A DNA stretch of 64,000 bases from positions 1 through 64,000 of the forward strand of contig JPHH03000080.1 in the NCBI GenBank assembly GCA_000750105.3, given 5' to 3'. This DNA comes from Tolypocladium sp. Sup5 PDA-1 (Eukaryota > Ascomycota > Sordariomycetes > Hypocreales > Ophiocordycipitaceae). Both the position numbers and the translations under genes were made by a program. This document shows positions 21,214 through 33,188 of this stretch, one piece after another (position 1 is the first letter of the stretch; the number at the start of each line of letters is the position of its first letter). A model generated the notes under the pieces. The model was not told where the DNA came from, made no database searches, and worked only from the letters and a program-made list of their open reading frames with translations.

Positions 21214-22758
21214 ATGGAGGCTGCCATGTTCCGAACCCTCGTCGAGGTGCAGTCTCGCACGTCAGACCGCCCGCCGACTCCCGACGAAGCCCTTCGCCCT
21301 CTCACGGCCCCGGCAAAAGCCGTTCAGAGGACGTACCCCGGGGCGCCTCACAATGCAGACTCCATTGAGCTCGAGAGGATGCCGAGGCAGGGAGAGGCTG
21401 GCTCGGGCGCCGTGACGCCCCGGCGGGAGAGCGGGGACCTCGAGATGAGCAGGCCGACGACGCCGGATCCCGCCCCGGACGCCGTCGAGGCCATGGGGAG
21501 TGTCTGGCATCCGTTCATGAATCGCTTCCGGCTGCTGGCGGTGTGCCTGGCCAACCTGGGAAATGCCCTGAGCGACAGTGCCGCCGGTGCTCTGATCCCG
21601 TACATGGAGAAGTGTGCTGCCCTCACTGCCGGTCCGCTTCTTATACAGGACTAACAACGCATGTGCAGATACTACAATATCGGCTACGGCGTCGTGTCCC
21701 TCATCTTCGTCGGCCAGGCCCTCGGCTTCGTCGTCGCCGCCGTCCTGCTCGACGTGCTGCGCGCCAAACTCGGCCGGGCCAAGCTGCTCGGCCTGGGCCA
21801 GGGGCTCATGACGTGCGCCTACATCCCGCTCGTCGCGACGGCGCCCTTCATCCTCGTCGTCTTCTCCTTCTTCTTCGTCGGCTTCGGCATCGCCATCAAC
21901 GTCGCCATGGGCAACGTCTTCTGCGGCGTGCTGCAGAACAGCACCTTCCTGCTCGGCCTGCTGCACGGCAGCTACGGCCTCGGCGGCGTCACGGGCCCGC
22001 TCATCGCGACGGCGCTGGTGACGGCCGCCGGCGCCCTCTGGAGCCGGTACTACATCCTCACGCTGGGCATCGGCGTCGGGACGGTGGCGCTGTCTCTCTG
22101 GGCGTTCTGGGGCTTCGAAGAGGAGCAGAGCCCGGCGGCCAGGGAGCGCGAGGCGCAGCAGGACAGCTCCCTCCTGCTGGGCATGGTGACGGCGCTGAAG
22201 CTGCGCATCGTGCTGCTCGGCGCCATCTTCATCTTCGCGTACCAGGGCGCCGAGGTGTCCATCTCGGGCTGGGTCATCTCGTTCCTCATCAACGCGCGCG
22301 GCGGCGACCCGTCGTCGGTGGGCTACGTCTCGGCCGGCTTCTGGGGGGGCATCACCCTCGGCCGCTTCTGCCTGTCGGGCCCGGCGCAGCGCATCGGCGA
22401 GAAGGTCTTCGTCTACGGGCTCGTCGTCGGCGCCATCGCCTTCCAGGTGCTCGTGTGGTGGGTGCCCAACATCGTGGGCAACGCCGTGGCCGTGTCCATC
22501 GTCGGCCTGCTGCTGGGGCCCATCTACCCGTGCGCCGCCGCCGTCTTCATGCGCGGCATGTCGCGCCGCGACGCGCTGAGCGGCATGGGGACCATCAGCG
22601 CGTGCGGCAGCCTGGGCGGTGCGGTGGCGCCGTTTATCACCGGTCTGCTGGCGCAGGCCGTGGGCACGTACGTGCTGCACCCGATTGTCATTGCGCTGTT
22701 TGTGGTGATGCTGCTGTGCTGGTATGGCATTCCGGTCGACAGGAAGAGGACGGAGTAG
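21214..22758 (+). CDS. MFS transporter of the BSC6 / fucose-permease-like type
   Basis: A major-facilitator transporter; the substrate is unknown. Two exons: 21214-21611 and 21669-22758, with a 57-bp intron (GTGTGC...CAG). The product is 495 aa. A long polar N-terminal tail (about 1-100) precedes about eleven or twelve hydrophobic segments. Notable stretches are NALSDSAAGALIPYMEKYYNI, GLLHGSYGLGGVTGPL and YQGAEVSISGWVISFLI. These resemble the sugar-permease-like MFS group that includes yeast BSC6-like proteins. ATG at 21214 is used; the TTG two codons earlier is not a credible start. It is divergent from the enterotoxin-like gene across 2 kb, so a link in regulation is possible but not shown. 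Confidence 0.88.
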
Positions 22759-23066
22759 GCGGAATGGTGAAGCAAAGATGAACAAGAAACATGGACATGG
22801 GATCTATCTTGGGAGCCAAGGTAAATTATTAATGGCAATAACGTAATAGGCGTTGGGGTAATCATTTGGGAAATGACCTTCGAGTCCGTCTATAGCCTTG
22901 GTTTCAGGATATCTATCGGATCTATATAAGTCGAGTCTAAATGCGATGCATGACTGGGGTCTAATCTATAGCCCTCGGCCCTCTTCTATCAGGGGTCTAT
23001 GTGTTGAGAAATGGACGAAATCTCTCTCTCCTACTCTTTATCCACAATCCATTGCAACGAGGCCGC
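22759..23066. other. Convergent 3' spacer between MFS transporter and HAD phosphatase
   Basis: 308 bp, AT-rich, with no gene. It should contain both polyadenylation regions. Confidence 0.5.
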
Positions 23067-23880
23067 TCAGATCCGGCCCTTGGCGGCGTCTTGCACGGTA
23101 ATCTTGCCCGCGGCAATGTCCTTGCAGGTCTGCGTGATGCTCGTCCAGTCGCGGAACGTGACGAACGGGACCTTTTCGTTTTCGCAAAACGTGACCAGAT
23201 CTATTAAAGGAAGTTAGTAAATCACCGTCGTTGAATATTGAGAGAGAGTGCTCACCCTTGTCGGCTTTGGCAAAAAGCAGGTCCGTCTCTTTGGCCGCGG
23301 ACAGGTCGGAGACGCCGTCGCCGGCGTAGAACATGGTCGGGCGGTTCGGCAGCGACGAGTACTTGCGGATCTCAATCGACTTGTCGTGGCCGTGGATGCT
23401 GTCGTCGTGGAACTCGATGCGCCAGCCGCCCTCGTCGTCGATGCCCTTGCCCTCGCGCGGCCGCACGTCGTTGCTCACAATCTGAATGTCCCAGCCGGGG
23501 CCCAGCAGGCGGTCCAGCAGCGCGCGGATCATGGGCTGCATGCCGCCGCTGAGGATGACGATGGGCACGTTGTGCTCGCGCGACCAGTCGTAGAACTCCT
23601 TGAAGCCCGGGTCGAGGCGGATGTTGGCGAGCAGGATGTCGGTGCACTCGCTGTAGGGGGTCTTTATGCTGTCCATCATCTCCTGAAAGGAGTCGCGGAA
23701 GTGCGCGCGGCCGGCGAGCACGTCCTTGTTGCCCTGGACGCGCTTCTCGCGCCCGTAGCCGAGGTTGTCCGTCATGTAGTCGTTGGAGTCGGCCGTGGTG
23801 ACGGTGCCGTCGAAGTCGGTGAAGAATATGAACTTCGGGTTGGTGGCCATGGCCGGCGTGTCGCTGGAGACGGAGCCCAT
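23067..23880 (-). CDS. HAD-superfamily phosphatase (phosphoserine phosphatase-like / MtnX-like)
   Basis: A Mg-dependent phosphohydrolase of HAD subfamily IB; the substrate is not determinable here. Two exons: 23256-23880 and 23067-23200, with a 55-bp intron at 23201-23255. The product is 252 aa. Motif I is TDFDGTVT (21-28, Asp22 and Asp24 as nucleophile and acid/base). Motif II is VILSGGM. Motif IV is YAGDGVSDLSAAKETD. The insert DSNDYMTDNLGYG after motif I is typical of the fungal group annotated as diketo-methylthio-phosphopentane phosphatase-like. Start MGSVSS at 23880 is chosen; ATG at 23850 (MATNPK) is an alternative. It is divergent from She9, sharing a 607-bp upstream region. Confidence 0.88.
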
Positions 23881-24487
23881 GGTGCTGGAGGTCTTTCGTG
23901 TATAATCTTTGCTTGCTTTAAAGAGCGCGTCTGTCGCTGGACGAGTGGGTGTACAGGTGCAAAGTTCTTGAGAGATGGTATCGCGACGACCGTGGAGGGG
24001 CAATGGAGGGGCAGAGTACGAAGTAAGGTAAGATGAAGGAGAGCAGGTCAAACGGGCGTCCAAGTTCGAATGAGCGACCGCGACGTCAATTGATAAGACA
24101 ACAGCACAGCGTTTCCACAGTTGATCAACCGCGACAGAGACCCATTAAAAAACTCCTCTCCACGAACGCTCAAGCACATCCATTTGCCATCCTCGCATCT
24201 TTTTGGCGGGCTCTTGGGCGGCGTCGGGAGGCGTGTCGTCATGGAGGGTCGCTGAGCGCTTTGGGTGGGCGCCCACAGGCCCCTCGACCCCACTACTCCC
24301 GAGCGCCGCAGGGGCTGGCACACCGCTAACGGATTTAAACGGACCGCTGGTTGGGCCGCTTGGACCGAAGGCGGTCAGCAGGTCCGTCACTCCGTGCCTG
24401 GCAGAAAGCCGCGGCTCAATAGACCTCACCTCCGGCAACGACAAATACCTTACCGACAACGACTTCCCCCGATTCAACCAGCCCGCG
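23881..24487. other. Divergent promoter region between HAD phosphatase and She9/Mdm33
   Basis: 607 bp. It contains the recurrent motif TACGAAGTA (24017-24025). The reading frame running in from 24203 lacks an ATG and coding-like composition before 24488. Confidence 0.5.
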
Positions 24488-25717
24488 ATGCAGCCGTTTG
24501 GTCGCCCGGTTACGCGGGCTGCCTGGGCACATGGCAGGCGGCTTCTCCTCCCCGAGTTGGCGCCGCTGGCTCCCAGAGGCCCCGGCAGGGCCAGCGCCAT
24601 GGTTCAGAAGTCGGCCCTGTGTCAGCGGTGCAGTGTACGGGCCATTGCTGCGCAGGCGCGACTATACTCGTCCCAGCCGCCATTCCAAGATGCGAACCAA
24701 GGCTCGACCCAGCGGCTAGAGAGCGATATTGAACCCAATGCCGAACCTCGCCCCCCCAACGACCCTCCATCGTCTTCGATTCCGTCCTCCGAGCTGCCGT
24801 CGACAACGGACAGCAGGCGGAGCGAGCTGAACCAAAGGCTCAGCACCATCATGGACAATCTCCAGTCCCGCGTCCTCACCGCCTCCCACACCCTCAACGA
24901 CATCACCGGCTACTCGGCCATCGAAGGCATCAAAGCCGAGAACGAAGCCCTCGAGATCCAGCTGGCGGACGCCAAGTCCCGCGTTCGCACCGCACGCCAG
25001 ACCTACAAGTCCTCCAACACGAAGCGCGCCACGACGCAGCGCGAGGTGACGACGCTGCTGGCCCGCAAGGACTCGTGGTCGCCGACGGACCTCGAGCGCT
25101 TCACGCAGCTGTACCGGACGGACCACGTGCTCGAGGGCGAGGTGACGGGGGCGCAGGAGTCGCTGACCGAGGCCGAGGCCGAGGAGCAGAGCCTGGGCCA
25201 GAGGCTCAATGCGGGCATACTCAAGAGATACCACGAGGAGCAGATCTGGAGCGACAGGATACGCAGGGCCAGCACATGGGGCACGTGGGGGCTCATGGGC
25301 ATGAACTTTCTCCTGTTCGTCGTGCTGCAGTTCGTGGCCGAGCCCTGGCGGAGGAAGCGGCTCGTCAGGGGCGTCGTAGAGGAAGAGAAGGGAGTCCTGG
25401 AGGCGGTGCGGAACGAGCTCGAGGCCGTCAAGCTGAGTCTGGAGAAGATGGCCGAGCCCATCGAGCAGCCGGTGGCAGCCCCTGAGGCGGCTCACGTTGA
25501 GGAGGTTGCTCCGGATGTCAGCCACGCGGCGCCGGAGGGCACGTGGCAGGAGGTGCTGATGGACCCCGCGAGGTGGAAGCCGGCGGCGGCCGATTTGTAC
25601 AGCGAGAGGAGGGTAGACTTGCGGATGAGGGATGCTTCGATACTCGCATTAGAGGGGGCGTTGGCTGGAGCAGCGGTGGCCGGAAGCTTGGCCTTGCTCT
25701 TGGTGCGGCGGACATGA
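24488..25717 (+). CDS. she9: Mitochondrial inner membrane protein She9/Mdm33
   Basis: Acts in shaping or fission of the mitochondrial inner membrane. A single exon of 409 aa starting at 24488. The first 60 residues are Arg/Ala/Leu-rich with a QARLYSSQPP cleavage-like site, a presequence. The central part (about 120-260) is coiled coil, with the family segment LNDITGYSAIEGIKAENEALE and a DSWSPTDLERFTQLYR stretch. A membrane helix, MGMNFLLFVVLQFVAEPWRR, lies at about 270-290. A second hydrophobic helix near the C-terminus (about 387-407, LAGAAVAGSLALLLV) completes the two-helix layout of She9. ATG at 24600 (MVQKSALCQRC) is an alternative start that would also give a presequence. Confidence 0.92.
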   Translation: MQPFGRPVTRAAWAHGRRLLLPELAPLAPRGPGRASAMVQKSALCQRCSVRAIAAQARLYSSQPPFQDANQGSTQRLESDIEPNAEPRPPNDPPSSSIPSSELPSTTDSRRSELNQRLSTIMDNLQSRVLTASHTLNDITGYSAIEGIKAENEALEIQLADAKSRVRTARQTYKSSNTKRATTQREVTTLLARKDSWSPTDLERFTQLYRTDHVLEGEVTGAQESLTEAEAEEQSLGQRLNAGILKRYHEEQIWSDRIRRASTWGTWGLMGMNFLLFVVLQFVAEPWRRKRLVRGVVEEEKGVLEAVRNELEAVKLSLEKMAEPIEQPVAAPEAAHVEEVAPDVSHAAPEGTWQEVLMDPARWKPAAADLYSERRVDLRMRDASILALEGALAGAAVAGSLALLLVRRT

Positions 25718-27423
25718 TGCATTGAGCAGCGAGCGTAGATATTCTATCATGTACTATACAGCTTGATACCATGTAGAACAGAGGCTATACGACTCAACTC
25801 AGACCAAGGTGTGATGTTGTATCAGCCGTATTGATGTCGCCCGATAGAACAAGAGTAAAGCGGAAGCAACAGTCCATGGAACCCAACACAGACCAGTAAT
25901 GAGGCCTCTTACATTACATACGGCACAGAGATATACCCGCGTCTATTCAAGTTTGCAAACGACTAAAGAGAATCTGGAGGCCGTTTACAAAGCCAGCTGT
26001 AAACAATATCTCAAACTTTCGACATTGTTTCACCTACCCTATACCAGCCCACGTTCACCGTCCGGGTACCTACGGCCATCAATGACAAAAGAACCACGGG
26101 GCCGTCGGGCGTCCGAGTTCTCGGGATGGGGCACTGTGGAGGCCAGCGACTCGTGTTGGAAAACAAGACTCGGGAGAAAAGAATGGAGACGTTGGAATCA
26201 AACGTCACGGTTTCGACGGTTGGGACGGGTCCGGCTCGGCCATGTGGTGGCGCAGCGGACGCCGTCCTTGGCCGTCCTCTGTCTGTTTGACTACGACTCC
26301 ACCGATCCGCCTGGTCTTCAATATGGACGACGAACACGAGCCGTCACGTGAAGAAGTGCCGACCAAGTTGCGTCACCAACTTGGAGGCCGTTGGAAGAAA
26401 ATTGAGGCCTCTTTTCAATATTCCGCGGAATGCTTGGGGGGATTCGTTGTGGCTGTCCCCTGAGCGCCGATACGACGATGGCGAATGCAACCACAGTGTC
26501 CCAGATGCCGATCCACAGAGTGGGGAGAGATGGGGATGAAGTGCGGAGGGGAGCGTTGGGCACTGATCCCGCAGGCGGTTTGTGAAGCACAGGGCAGAGG
26601 ACAGCTGAGATTTATTACTTGCAGACGCGGTTTGGCAATCAGCCCCAATGTCATGGCCTGGAGTGTTGTTGATGATAGCCGTCGGGGAGTCATTCGCCGG
26701 TGATGTCGAGAATTTGCTTGTGGCTTGTTTCGCTGAAATCCGGTAATGAATATTTGTGACGGGCGCCGCGGCATGTGCTGTGAGACGGGATGGGATGCGG
26801 CACAGTTTTCCTCTGCCGGTGAATATTGCTTGTCTGTGTGTTGATTCCACAGCTTCACGACCTAGGACTGACTAGACGGCAAATCTCGGCAGTCCGAACT
26901 TCTGAAGCCACCAGCCCCGGACGGCCAGCCTCGACTTGGGCACCGACTGCCTGATGAATTGATGCTCACAATAAACCAGAATAAGCCCATCCCGACTTAT
27001 TATCCTTCAAGGGCCTTTCAGTGCCGGGCTCTGTGTAGGTACAGACTGTCAGACAGGGCTCAGCACTGCACCGGTTGCTGCTCGCCGTTTCCATGCAAAA
27101 CACGATCCCGACACAAAATAAACCCCGCCACAGCCTAGGACTAGTCCTAGCGTCCAGACACCACCGCCCCCTCCATCACTGACGACATCTCTCCCACCAC
27201 CACCACCGCCTCCAACTCAAAACCGCAATCCTCGACACCATCTCGGGGAACACGTTCACTCCCCCCCCCCGTCCTCCCCCCCTCCGAATACGCCGACGGG
27301 CCGTCTCCTGCGCCGTCTCCTATTATTTCGCTTCCCGCCCGGGCGTGCAGCGGCCTCGTCCTAGAACCTGCCTCCCCCTACCCGTCGTCGTGCGCGTACG
27401 CATCGCGCAACCGCTCGCCCATC
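25718..27423. other. Intergenic, 1.7 kb: She9 3' side and PKC promoter/leader
   Basis: No gene supported. The last 300 bp are C- and CT-rich, with runs such as ten C at 27261-27270, and look like a fungal promoter and leader. A perfect 16-bp palindrome lies at 27135-27150. Confidence 0.5.
27135..27150. promoter_or_regulatory. Perfect 16-bp palindrome upstream of protein kinase C
   Basis: CTAGGACTAGTCCTAG is its own reverse complement and sits 274 bp upstream of the PKC start codon. It may be a dimeric transcription-factor site. No factor is assigned. Confidence 0.4.
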
Positions 27424-30400
27424 ATGAATGACGACGAGGCCATCCGCAGCATCCAGGCCAAGATCGAGCGGGAGGAGGCCCTCATGACGGCGGCCATCAA
27501 CATGCGCTCGCTGCCCATCAACGAGGGCCATCGCTCCCGCATCGACAGCGAGCTGCGCGACAATGAGCGGAACATCAAGTTCTTCAAGGAGCGCCTCGAC
27601 GCCATCAAGCAGCGCAAGGTCCAGCAGGGCCTCGGCAGCATGTCGCTCGCCGAGGGCGACGACGGCGGGCCGCCTCCTGCGCCGCCGCCAAAGGACCCCA
27701 ACTCTGCCTGGGGCGACCAAGGCTCGTACGGCGCCGGCTCTGCCCAGTACAGCCAGATTGGCCAGCATGGCGACTTGATGCCGCCGCGCCACCCCTACGC
27801 GCCGCCGGGCCCTGCCTCCGCGATGCCCAAGCCCAGGCCCAACTTCACCAAGCTAGGTTCGTGCCCTCACGCCCAAGACAAAGCCCTCGGCGAGTGCGCG
27901 CGCTGTTCCAAGGAGGGGTTGTGCTGACTGACGCATGTTCCAGATCTGATCAAATATGACACGCCATATCTCGGCCCGCGAATCCAGCTCATGCTCTCCC
28001 AGATCCAGTTCAAGCTCAACGTCGAGGAGCAATATCTCAAGGGCGTTGAGAAAATGGTGCAGCTGTACGGCATGGAGGGCGACCGTAAGAGTAAGGCCGA
28101 CGCCGCTGCTCGCAGGGTCGAGAGCAAGCAGAAGATCGTGCTGTTGAAGCAGGCATTGAAGAGATACGAAGAGCTGCACATTGACATGGACTCGGCCGAC
28201 ACCCAAGACGGTACATAACACCCCCTCACGTTAGTCCTACTGCCGACAAGTGTATACTGACGCTCCAATCCAGATGACTCCATCAACACGCCGAACCTCC
28301 GCAAGCCCCTGAGTGGACGGCTTGCCATCCGTGTCATGGGCGTCCAGGGGGTCGATCATGCCGCGACGGGCCGATTTGCTCGTGGACCCGAAACGTTTGT
28401 CGCCGTCAAGGTTGAAGACACTGTCATGGCGCGGACCAAGGCCTCTAGAACAGATCGCTGGGAAAACGAGCACCATACCATTGACGTCGACAAGGCAAAC
28501 GAGATAGAGGTCACCGTCTACGACAAGCCCGGCGAGCACCCCATACCCATCGGCATGCTCTGGGTTAGGATATCGGACATTGTTGAGGAGATGCGCCGAA
28601 AGAGAATCGAGGCTGAGATGAACTTTTCTGGCTGGGTCTCTGCCGACCAGATGGGCAATCCTTCGTCGCCCCCGCCTCAGTTTCCCATGAGCCCAACCCA
28701 GGGCCAGTTCGGAGGCCACGGCGGTGCACCCGGGCCTCAAGGGCAACAGCAACAGGGCGGCCAGTACGGCGCCCCTGGTCCCCAGCCTCAGGTCAACGTG
28801 GGACCCGTCGATGGATGGTTCAACCTCGAGCCCACGGGCCAGATCCAGCTTCAATTCAGCTTCGTCAAGCAGAGCAAGGACCGACGTCAAGTGGACCTGG
28901 GTCTTGGCCGAAAGGGCGCCGTTCGCCAACGCAAGGAAGAAGTCCACGAGATGTACGGCCACAAGTTCGTCCAGCACCAGTTCTACAACATCATGCGCTG
29001 CGCCCTCTGCGGAGATTTCCTTAAGTACTCCGCCGGCATGCAGTGCGAGGATTGCAAGTACACTTGCCACACCAAGTGTTATCCCAGCGTCGTCACCAAG
29101 TGCATCAGCAAGAGCAATGCCGAGACGGATCCGGACGAGGAGAAGATCAATCACCGGATCCCTCACAGGTTCCAGCCTTGGTCCAATATGACGGCCAACT
29201 GGTGCTGCCATTGCGGCTATATCCTGCCTTTTGGGAAGAAAAACTGCAGAAAATGTTCAGGTAAGCGTCTCTGGAGATGAGTCGACAGACCCCCTATACT
29301 GACTATACGTAGAATGCGGTCTCACGTCTCACGCTCAATGCGTGCATCTGGTCCCCGACTTTTGCGGCATGTCCATGGCCGTGGCGAACCAGATCTTGGA
29401 GGGAATAAGGGTCCAAAAACAGAGGCAGGCCAAGGCATCGTCCTTGTCGGATAGGACCTTGCGATCTGGCGCGAGCAAGATGAGCCCGACTGGTACTGCG
29501 CACTCGTCGTCGCCGTCCTACTCAGGCTCGGCCGCAACTACCTACCCACCGAGCACGCCGTCAACAGAGGCCACCGAAGCGGCAAAGGTCATGTATGCCA
29601 ACCAGACTTCGCCACAGCGACCGGCTCAACCCGTTCGCGCTCCATCGAATACCGCTGCCGCAGCGGCGGCGGCTACGGCAGCCATGTCCGGCGCGGCATC
29701 TGGCCTGGGCCAACGACAGCCATCCGACTACGGGCGATACGGCGGCTACGACCAGCCTTCTCCGCAGCAAGAGGACCCGTACGGCCATGGTGGCCAGTAT
29801 GGAGGACAGCCACAGCAGCAACGGAAATACAACCCTGCGGACTATGCCAATGTTAACGCGCCATATGGTGGCCAACCACCTGCTACAGGAAGACCCGCTC
29901 AACAACAGCCCGTGCCAGTGCAACAGCCCCAACAGCAACAGCCCTATCCGACACCCGCCCCGGTACCAAAGCCTCAGATCCAGGAACCGCCAGCAGCCCA
30001 GAGGCCCACGTCCGGAGCGGCGGCAGGCCAACGGAAGCAGTTGCCGCTGGCTACTGACCCTGGGACTGGCGCCCGAATCGGGCTGGATCATTTCAACTTC
30101 CTTGCGGTTCTTGGCAAGGGCAACTTTGGAAAGGTCATGCTGGCCGAGACAAAGCGGTCGAGACGGCTCTATGCCATCAAAGTGCTGAAGAAGGAGTTTA
30201 TCATTGAGAACGACGAGGTTGAGAGCATCCGGTCCGAGAAGCGGGTCTTCTTGATCGCGAATAAGGAACGGCACCCCTTTCTGACGAACCTGCATGCCTG
30301 CTTCCAGACGGAGACCCGCGTTTACTTCGTCATGGAATACGTTAGCGGTGGTGACTTGATGTTGCATATTCAGCGCGGGCAGTTTGGCACGAAGCGGGCA

Positions 30401-31235
30401 CAGTATGACGAACCCCCCCTGACAGTCCTTGACCGGACGCTGACGTGAATCTAGGTTCTACGCGGCCGAGGTGTGCTTGGCCTTGAAGTATTTCCACGAA
30501 AACGGCGTCATCTACCGTGATCTCAAGCTGGACAATATCATGTTGACGCTTGATGGCCACATCAAGGTTGCTGATTACGGTCTCTGCAAGGAGGACATGT
30601 GGTACGGCTCGACTACGAGCACATTCTGCGGAACCCCAGAGTTCATGGCCCCAGAGGTACGGTCATGATGTTGCATTGCCGTGAACCAGGACTACTGCTG
30701 ACAAGAGTATTAGATTCTGCTAGATAAAAAGTATGCCCGAGCCGTCGACTGGTGGGCATTTGGTGTCTTGATATACCAGATGCTCCTGCAGCAGTCCCCA
30801 TTCAGGGGCGAGGATGAAGACGAGATTTACGACGCCATTCTCGCGGATGAGCCTCTGTACCCGATCCACATGCCTAGAGACTCGGTGTCGATCCTGCAGA
30901 AGCTGCTCACCCGCGAACCTGACCAACGATTGGGAAGCGGGCCGACGGATGCGCAGGAGGTGATGAGCCAACCCTTCTTCCGGAACATCAACTGGGACGA
31001 CATGTACCACAAGCGAGTCCCGCCGCCTTTCAAGCCCACGATTAAGAATGCTACGGACACGAGCAACTTTGACTCGGAGTTTACTAGCGTCACCCCGGTG
31101 CTTACGCCTGTTCAGTCTGGTAAGTTTGGTCAAGGCATTCCTCTGGTTGACTCTGTTACTGACCCCTTATCAGTTCTGTCGCAAGCCATGCAAGAGGAAT
31201 TTAGGGGCTTTTCGTACACTGCAGACTTTGAATAG
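27424..31235 (+). CDS. pkc1: Protein kinase C (fungal Pkc1 type)
   Basis: Rho1-activated kinase at the head of the cell-wall integrity MAPK cascade. Seven exons: 27424-27856, 27944-28210, 28274-29260, 29313-30402, 30455-30656, 30714-31119 and 31174-31235; 1148 aa, the usual fungal length. Order: HR1 repeats (about 1-70 and 150-230), a C2-like domain (about 245-385), two Cys-rich C1 fingers (about 463-510 and 531-580), a long Q/P-rich linker, and the kinase (about 823-1080). Kinase motifs are GKGNFGKV, YAIKVLKKE, YRDLKLDN and ADYGLCKEDM, so DYG replaces DFG as in yeast Pkc1. The activation loop is TSTFCGTPEFMAPE. The tail carries the turn motif and hydrophobic motif FRGFSY. All six introns are 52-87 bp and all but one break a codon. 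Confidence 0.97.
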
Positions 31236-31730
31236 ACTGGCGAAAGACCAGATTGATGTAGACGACGATGGACTATTACGACTGGGCGAGCAGGCGATGA
31301 GGAAAATGAGGTCGACGACGGGGAGAAAAGTCTGGGGAGTTGGGGGCCACATATGCTGGCCGCTGCGGTGAGGTCTGATGAGGCAATCGTTGAGTTAGGG
31401 GTGCCTCATCTTTCGCTCCCTCCCTCGTTGATTGTTTGCAGTTTTGTTATGCAGCAGCGGTTCCAGAAAAGTACGAAGCTTACGCCCAGTTGTTACCGAC
31501 TGGGAAGGGGGTTGAAAGCAGGAGGAATAGTATACCTACCTTAGTTATTAATACAAGACATGAGCGATGGAGCTTGGTATGATGCCCCTTGTTGCGCGAA
31601 GAAAGGAGGAGTACAGTGTATGTTTAGACGTGAGGCTCATAGTTTGGTCTAGACGCGGATGTATTGTTACAAGCTGGGCCTAGACTGGGATATATACATT
31701 GTTTCTAACTCTTGTGCTCCCCGTCTAGCG
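31236..31730. other. Convergent 3' spacer between PKC and acyl-CoA dehydrogenase
   Basis: 495 bp with no gene seen; downstream regions of both genes. Confidence 0.5.
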
Positions 31731-33188
31731 TTAGTTGGTGTACTCCTTTTGCAGCAGTTTGGCAATGGTGTTGAGCCTGTTGACAGTTAGTCTCATGAAC
31801 CTGGGGTACATATACACGGGGAGAGGGAGTGACTGACTGAATATTGCTGGTGCCCTCGTAAATGGCGCCAATCTTGCTGTCGCGCCAAAACTTCTCGGCC
31901 AGTCCCTCGCGCACAAAGCCCATGCCGCCCATCCACTCGATGGCCAGGCCGCTGACGCGGCCGGCGACCTGGGAGGCGTAGAGCTTGGCCATGGCGGCGT
32001 CGCGGACAAAGTCCTCGCCGGCCTCCTTCTTGCGGGCGGCGTTGTAGACGAGGGCGCGGGCGGCGGCGATCTCAGTGTAGCTCTGGGCGATCTGGTGCTG
32101 CATGCCCTGGAACTCGCCGACGAGGGAGCCGAACTGGCGGCGGTCGTTCCAGACGTACTTGACGGCGTTGTCGAAGGCACCGAGGGCGAGGCCGGTCATC
32201 TGGGCGGCGATGCCGATGCGGCCCTCGTTGAGCAGGCTGATGGCGTACTTGTAGCCGTGGCCGCGCTCGCCGAGCAGGTTGCCCTTGGGGATCTCGACGT
32301 CGTCGAAGTTGAGGACGCAGGTGCTGCTGGCGCGGATGCCCAGCTTCTTCTCCTTCTTGGCGATGGAGAAGCCCGGGGTGCCCTTCTCGACGAGGAAGGC
32401 GGTGATGCCGCGGTAGCCCTTGGCAGGGTCGAGGTTGGCGAAGACGATGAAGAGGTCGGCCTCCACGGAGTTTGTGATCCACATCTTGCCGCCGGTGATG
32501 CGGAACCCGTCGGCCGTCTCGGTGGCCTTGGTGGCCATGGCGAAGGCGTCGGAGCCGGAGACGGGCTCGGAGAGGCAGAAGGAGGCGACGGTGTTGGTGG
32601 CCAGCCGCGGCAGCCACTCCTTCTTGAGCGCCGGCGAGGCGTACTTGAGGATGGCGGTGTTGCAGAGTGTGTTGTGCACGTCGACCATGACGCTGACGGA
32701 GGGGTCCGCGCGCGCGAGCTCCTCGATGCCGATGATGGCGGACGTGAAGTTCATGCCCGCGCCGCCGTACTCCTCGGGGATCTCGATGCCCATGAGGCCC
32801 TGCTCGAACAGCTGCTCGACGACGGCCGGGTCCATCTGCTCGGCCTCGTCCATGTCGCGCGCGCGGGGCAGGATGACCTCGCTGGCGAACTTGGACACGG
32901 TGTCGGCCATGGCGGCCTCGACCTCGGAGAGGTGGCTGATGGGCGTCGGGGGGATGTCGGAGATGTCGACGGGGGCGTCAGAGCGGCGGGCGGCGGTGGT
33001 GGACAGCGCCCGGGCCCTGTCACTGAATGTCAGCATCGCGGCCCCTCAAGAGAGGATACAGTGTAGGCGACGACGTACACGCCGACTCTGGGCGCCTGTC
33101 TCGCGACGCCGCTGCTCGCCGCCCTCTGCGCAAGCCCGCGTCCGCCTCGCAGCGCGGGGCGCAACACCCTCGTAAACGACGACGACAT
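31731..33188 (-). CDS. Mitochondrial acyl-CoA dehydrogenase (short/branched-chain type)
   Basis: An FAD enzyme that introduces the alpha-beta double bond in acyl-CoA during fatty-acid or branched-chain amino-acid breakdown. Three exons: 33079-33188, 31838-33016 and 31731-31776, with introns 33017-33078 (GTACGT donor) and 31777-31837; 444 aa. Exon 1 encodes a presequence (MSSSFTRVLRPALRGGRG). Both family signatures are present: CLSEPVSGSDAFA at about 184-196 and EWMGGMGFVREGLAEKFWRD near 400-420. The catalytic base is the Glu of AIYEGTSNIQ. The last exon supplies only the tail LNTIAKLLQKEYTN. The frame read without exon 1 would lack mitochondrial targeting. The exact chain-length specificity cannot be assigned. 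Confidence 0.93.

Noticed and set aside
21262..22785. 507-codon frame opposite the MFS transporter
   Set aside because: It is the antisense shadow of the transporter; His/Arg/Asp/Glu-rich nonsense composition caused by GC-rich third codon positions.
32095..33066. 323-codon frame opposite the acyl-CoA dehydrogenase
   Set aside because: Antisense shadow of a well-supported gene; Gly/Leu/Val/Glu composition without a domain.
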